DNA of 8,278 nt from a bacterium (GTDB lineage: Bacteria; Spirochaetota; Spirochaetia; JABEVK01): positions 1-8,278 of the forward strand of contig JAJXVP010000113.1 of assembly GCA_021782055.1 (NCBI GenBank), written 5' to 3'. The notes beneath the pieces were generated by a model. The model made no database searches, was not told the DNA's origin, and was given only the letters and a program-made list of their open reading frames with translations. Shown here piece after piece: positions 6,216 to 8,278 of this stretch. Both the position numbers and the translations under genes were made by a program. Each line of letters begins with the position of its first letter. Positions within the stretch are counted from its first letter, which is position 1.

Positions 6216-6702
6216 CTCTTTGTCCGCCAAAAGCGAGAAACTTTTTTGCCCCTAAAGAGCTAAACGGAAGTAGTGCCACGTCAGGCTTTAGATCGACCAT
6301 CTCGGGAACAAAGTCCGTATAGTCGGAGTGATAAAGGACGATACCGTTGGGAAGGCGCACAAAATAGCCTACAAATCCGTTTTTTCGTTGGTGCATGGGT
6401 TTCGTTTTGTTATAAGCAGGAATCGCTGTCACCGTCAGCTCACCTATGGTCTTGGTTTCTCCGGGGAGGAGTCCCACAGTTGCCAAGCCAGCGTCTTGCT
6501 TTTTTTCGCGCATCGACTCGGGAACAATGACGTGGGTTCCGACTTTACTGAGCTTGCGAAGCACTTCAGGATGATCAAAGTAGACAACGATTCGGTCTTG
6601 GAGGCGGATTGCTGACTGTCCTAACCTTGTTAGGTGGTTGTCGACCCAAGTCGAAAGAGCTGGTTCACTCGATAGTTCTGGATCATTTAACTTGGTTTCC
6701 AT
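6154..6702 (-). pseudogene. Degraded metallo-beta-lactamase-fold hydrolase (YtkL/UPF0173-like remnant)
   Basis: The 182-codon frame keeps recognisable parts of small MBL-fold hydrolases. These are LTRLGQSAIRLQDRIVVYFD near 25-44, then GTHVIVPESM, the PGETKTIGELTVTAIPAYN stretch, KNGFVGYFVRLPNGIVLYHS, and PDVALLP. Three things are missing. The segment between the second strand and HPEVLRKL, which should carry the HxHxDH metal motif, is absent, as if deleted in frame. The later GDTD motif reads DYTD, losing the bridging Asp. After PDVALLP the family sequence with the last metal-binding His stops, and the frame continues with unrelated residues into the antisense of the desaturase 3' end (6154-6215). 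The start has only a weak ribosome binding site. It is therefore probably an inactive remnant, though the open frame means a divergent non-metal protein is not excluded. It converges with the desaturase gene. Confidence 0.6.
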
Positions 6703-6753
6703 TATGACTCTTTGAGGGTTCCGGAGACTCTAGGATATTGGCCCCCTGAACGG

Positions 6754-6780
6754 GTTGTGCATGGTTTGAAATTTCACAAC
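6754..6780. promoter_or_regulatory. Nested inverted repeats upstream of the GGDEF gene
   Basis: GTTGTG (6754-6759) and CACAAC (6775-6780) form inverted arms 15 bp apart. Inside, TGAAATTTCA (6767-6776) is a perfect 10-bp palindrome. Both dyads overlap the proposed -35 box (6773-6778), where a bound protein would block RNA polymerase. The arms could form a stem in RNA, but the position upstream of the start site makes a DNA-binding site more likely. The regulator is unknown. Confidence 0.35.
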
Positions 6781-6801
6781 AGCCCCAAAAAAGATTATAG
6801 T
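6773..6801 (+). promoter_or_regulatory. Candidate sigma70 promoter of the GGDEF gene
   Basis: TTCACA (6773-6778) and TATAGT (6796-6801) each match the -35 and -10 consensus at five of six bases, with an ideal 17-bp spacer in an AT-rich stretch. A start near 6808 would give a leader of about 40 nt. AAAGG at 6836-6840, 9 nt before the ATG at 6850, is the likely ribosome binding site. Confidence 0.5.
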
Positions 6802-6812
6802 AAATTTAATCT
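6792..6812. promoter_or_regulatory. Inverted repeat over the -10 box (AGATTA-N9-TAATCT)
   Basis: The perfect 6-bp arms AGATTA (6792-6797) and TAATCT (6807-6812) flank a 9-bp spacer containing most of the proposed -10 box. The first arm shares two bases with it, and the likely start site falls within the second arm. The position suits a repressor. AT-richness makes a chance dyad more likely here than elsewhere. Confidence 0.3.
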
Positions 6813-6849
6813 ACCTTTACGTTAGTGACCAAGGCAAAGGAAAACCAGC

Positions 6850-8076
6850 ATGACTAAGCTGTTCTCAGCTCAGCAAGAGTTTTATAACCAGTTGACCGCC
6901 AACGACGTCCACTTCCTCATGAACGATATTGACAACTCAAATTGGCACAGGCTGAGAATCTTTTTTGGATTGACAGTAATTTATGAGCTACTTTTAGTAG
7001 CTTTGGTGGATTTACCGGCTTTAGCAATTGCACAATCCGGCTTGATTCACGGGGGGCCAGGAGCACCACTTGGTGCGGGCGAGGTTCCAGCCGTCCCCTT
7101 GAGCTTCTTGGTATGCCATTCTGCGATTTTAGTCAGTTCCTCTCTAGGTCTTTTTTGGGCCTTTCGTTTTCTTACCAATAAAAGCAAGCCGCGACAGACC
7201 CCTAAAGGGTGGCTTGGTCATCCCACCCTGGCTCCCAGCTTGATACCAACGATCATCTTAATATTTCTGGGAGCGATTGCGGGGCTCGACCAACTTCGTG
7301 GTGGCGACATCACGGCGTTCACCATTAACGTCGTCGTGGCTTCGCTTCTTCTTTATCTTCGCCCGCCCCTTGGCTTTTTAGTTTTCACACCTGGGTTCCT
7401 ATTGATGCTTGCTGGGGTTCTCGTTTTTCAGAAGGATGTCGCTTTACGCCTGGCCAATGTTGTCAACGGTGGGATTTTCTACACGGCAGTTTTGTTACTA
7501 TCAGCGTATATGTTCAACAACCAATACCGTCAGTTGGCAAAATCTTTGCTTCTTGAGCGGGCGACAGAAACTATAAAGGATCTTTCCTTACACGATGAAT
7601 TAACAGGCCTTTTTAATCGGCGGGCTTTTTTAGCTATCGTCAAGCGTGAACTTGCTCGCATGGCTCGAGAACAGCGAAGATCATTTTTGGCCATAGCCGA
7701 TATAGACCATTTCAAACAACTGAATGACCGTTACGGTCATCCAGCGGGAGACGAATTCCTCCGCAGAGTCGCGGCAATTCTTGGCAAGGCTACACGTGTC
7801 ACTGACACTTTGGCTCGCTGGGGCGGGGAGGAATTCATTATTCTGATCGAAGGGAATGACGAAGGAGCGCATATTGTCCTTGAGCGCGCCCTGGGCCTGG
7901 TGGAAGCAGATCATTTAGACTACTCTGGCCAAGAAATCAACTGTTCAATAAGCATCGGGTTTACCGAACTCAATGCGGCAGAGGATATGGCTTTCGACCA
8001 AGCTTACCACAGAGCTGACGCGGCTCTCTACCAAGCCAAAAAAGAGGGCAGGAACAGAATCGTCGGCCCATCGTAG
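6850..8076 (+). CDS. Membrane-bound diguanylate cyclase (six helices + GGDEF domain)
   Basis: The 408-residue inner-membrane protein probably makes cyclic di-GMP from two GTP. About 36 N-terminal residues precede six hydrophobic segments at roughly 37-60, 84-107, 128-147, 155-170, 173-193 and 205-222. A short linker helix (225-245) leads to the GGDEF domain from LSLHDELTGLFNRRAF (245-260). DIDHFKQLNDRYGHPAGDEFL (284-304) supplies the metal-binding Asp and substrate residues. The active-site motif is RWGGEEF (323-329), and SIGFTE and ADAALYQAKKEGRNR close the domain. The product-inhibition site RxxD is intact as RVTD (316-319), exactly five residues before GGEEF, so the enzyme should be active and feedback-controlled. 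The membrane part does not match a sensor domain I can name; MASE-type modules are the nearest idea. The loop between helices 1 and 2, rich in Gly and Pro (64-83), may be periplasmic. It has its own promoter and is not part of the upstream operon. Confidence 0.92.
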   Translation: MTKLFSAQQEFYNQLTANDVHFLMNDIDNSNWHRLRIFFGLTVIYELLLVALVDLPALAIAQSGLIHGGPGAPLGAGEVPAVPLSFLVCHSAILVSSSLGLFWAFRFLTNKSKPRQTPKGWLGHPTLAPSLIPTIILIFLGAIAGLDQLRGGDITAFTINVVVASLLLYLRPPLGFLVFTPGFLLMLAGVLVFQKDVALRLANVVNGGIFYTAVLLLSAYMFNNQYRQLAKSLLLERATETIKDLSLHDELTGLFNRRAFLAIVKRELARMAREQRRSFLAIADIDHFKQLNDRYGHPAGDEFLRRVAAILGKATRVTDTLARWGGEEFIILIEGNDEGAHIVLERALGLVEADHLDYSGQEINCSISIGFTELNAAEDMAFDQAYHRADAALYQAKKEGRNRIVGPS

Positions 8077-8113
8077 AAGTTGTCAACTGTTGTCGCCAAG
8101 CGGCTCGCTAACA

Positions 8114-8278
8114 TCATTTCTTTCTCACACCAACATTCTGCAAAAAGTACGCCACGTCTTCGAAAAACTCATCCATGGCGGGTCGGATGTCCTCGGGAAT
8201 CCCTACCTCAGCCATCGCTTCACGCATATAGTGCAGCCACTTATCAGCATGGGCTCTGGTGATGGCAAAACGAGCGTG
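8114..8278 (-). CDS. Truncated hemoglobin, probably group II (TrHbO-like), C-terminal part
   Basis: On the minus strand an open frame enters from the right edge and ends at TGA (complement 8114-8116), giving the last 54 residues of a protein. They read as the end of a group II truncated globin. The first residue, His in HARFAI, sits where the proximal heme-binding His (F8) of the usual RHxxFxI segment lies. HADKWLHYM matches the DAWLRCM helix with the conserved Trp G8, and PAMDEFFEDVAYFLQNVG corresponds to the final helix ending in FLxN. These small cytoplasmic hemoproteins bind oxygen or nitric oxide and are linked to oxygen handling or NO detoxification. The N-terminal half with the distal pocket is outside the window, so ligand chemistry cannot be judged. 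It converges with the diguanylate cyclase gene, 37 bp apart, with no convincing terminator. Group III is the alternative. Confidence 0.75.
   Translation of the reverse strand, partial: HARFAITRAHADKWLHYMREAMAEVGIPEDIRPAMDEFFEDVAYFLQNVGVRKK

Noticed and set aside
8078..8088. AGTTG-T-CAACT dyad between the convergent GGDEF and globin genes
   Set aside because: A single-base loop cannot fold as a hairpin, and no U-run follows; the nearby AGCG-GCT-CGCT stem is only 4 bp, so no terminator is called.
8080..8262. 60-codon plus-strand frame at the right end
   Set aside because: It is antisense to the truncated hemoglobin C-terminus, which has clear family landmarks; the frame itself is Ser/His-rich and featureless.
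1..8278. CRISPR arrays, tRNA or rRNA genes, transposases
   Set aside because: No regularly spaced repeats, no cloverleaf-like or rRNA-like segments and no transposase motifs were seen; nearly all of the window is accounted for by coding sequence.

Overview
The window is bacterial, compactly coded and close to 50% G+C, but no marker gene fixes the lineage. Several genes start at TTG behind strong purine-rich ribosome binding sites. A six-helix diguanylate cyclase, a truncated globin and a carotenoid-desaturase-type flavoprotein would suit an environmental, possibly Gram-negative, aerobe. That lineage call is a weak inference.

Layout. Positions 1-357 hold the 3' end of a polysaccharide deacetylase gene. 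A 61-residue two-helix membrane protein follows on the minus strand (382-567). The gap 568-674 contains a 17-bp palindrome and a sigma70-like promoter reading right. From 675 to 6215 five genes lie on the plus strand: an SDR-type fructuronate reductase (uxuB), uronate isomerase (uxaC), a LarA-family nickel-pincer 2-hydroxyacid epimerase, gluconokinase (gntK) and an FAD-dependent carotenoid-desaturase-like protein. The middle three overlap by 4 bp each (TTGA, ATGA). A metallo-beta-lactamase-fold remnant on the minus strand (6154-6702) has lost its metal-binding motif and its C-terminus and runs into the end of the desaturase gene. A promoter region with nested palindromes (6754-6812) precedes a membrane-bound GGDEF protein (6850-8076). 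The 3' end of a group II truncated hemoglobin gene lies on the minus strand at the right edge (8114-8278).

The central observation is the metabolic logic of the first four operon genes. UxaC would turn D-glucuronate into D-fructuronate, and the SDR would reduce this to D-mannonate. The LarA-like enzyme inverts C2 of 2-hydroxyacids, which on D-mannonate gives D-gluconate, and GntK would phosphorylate this to 6-phosphogluconate. The route would bypass mannonate dehydratase (UxuA), KDG kinase and KDPG aldolase, none of which is encoded here, and deliver uronate carbon to the oxidative pentose phosphate or Entner-Doudoroff pathway at 6-phosphogluconate. The individual families are known. The assembled four-step route is inferred from gene content, conserved residues and chemistry.
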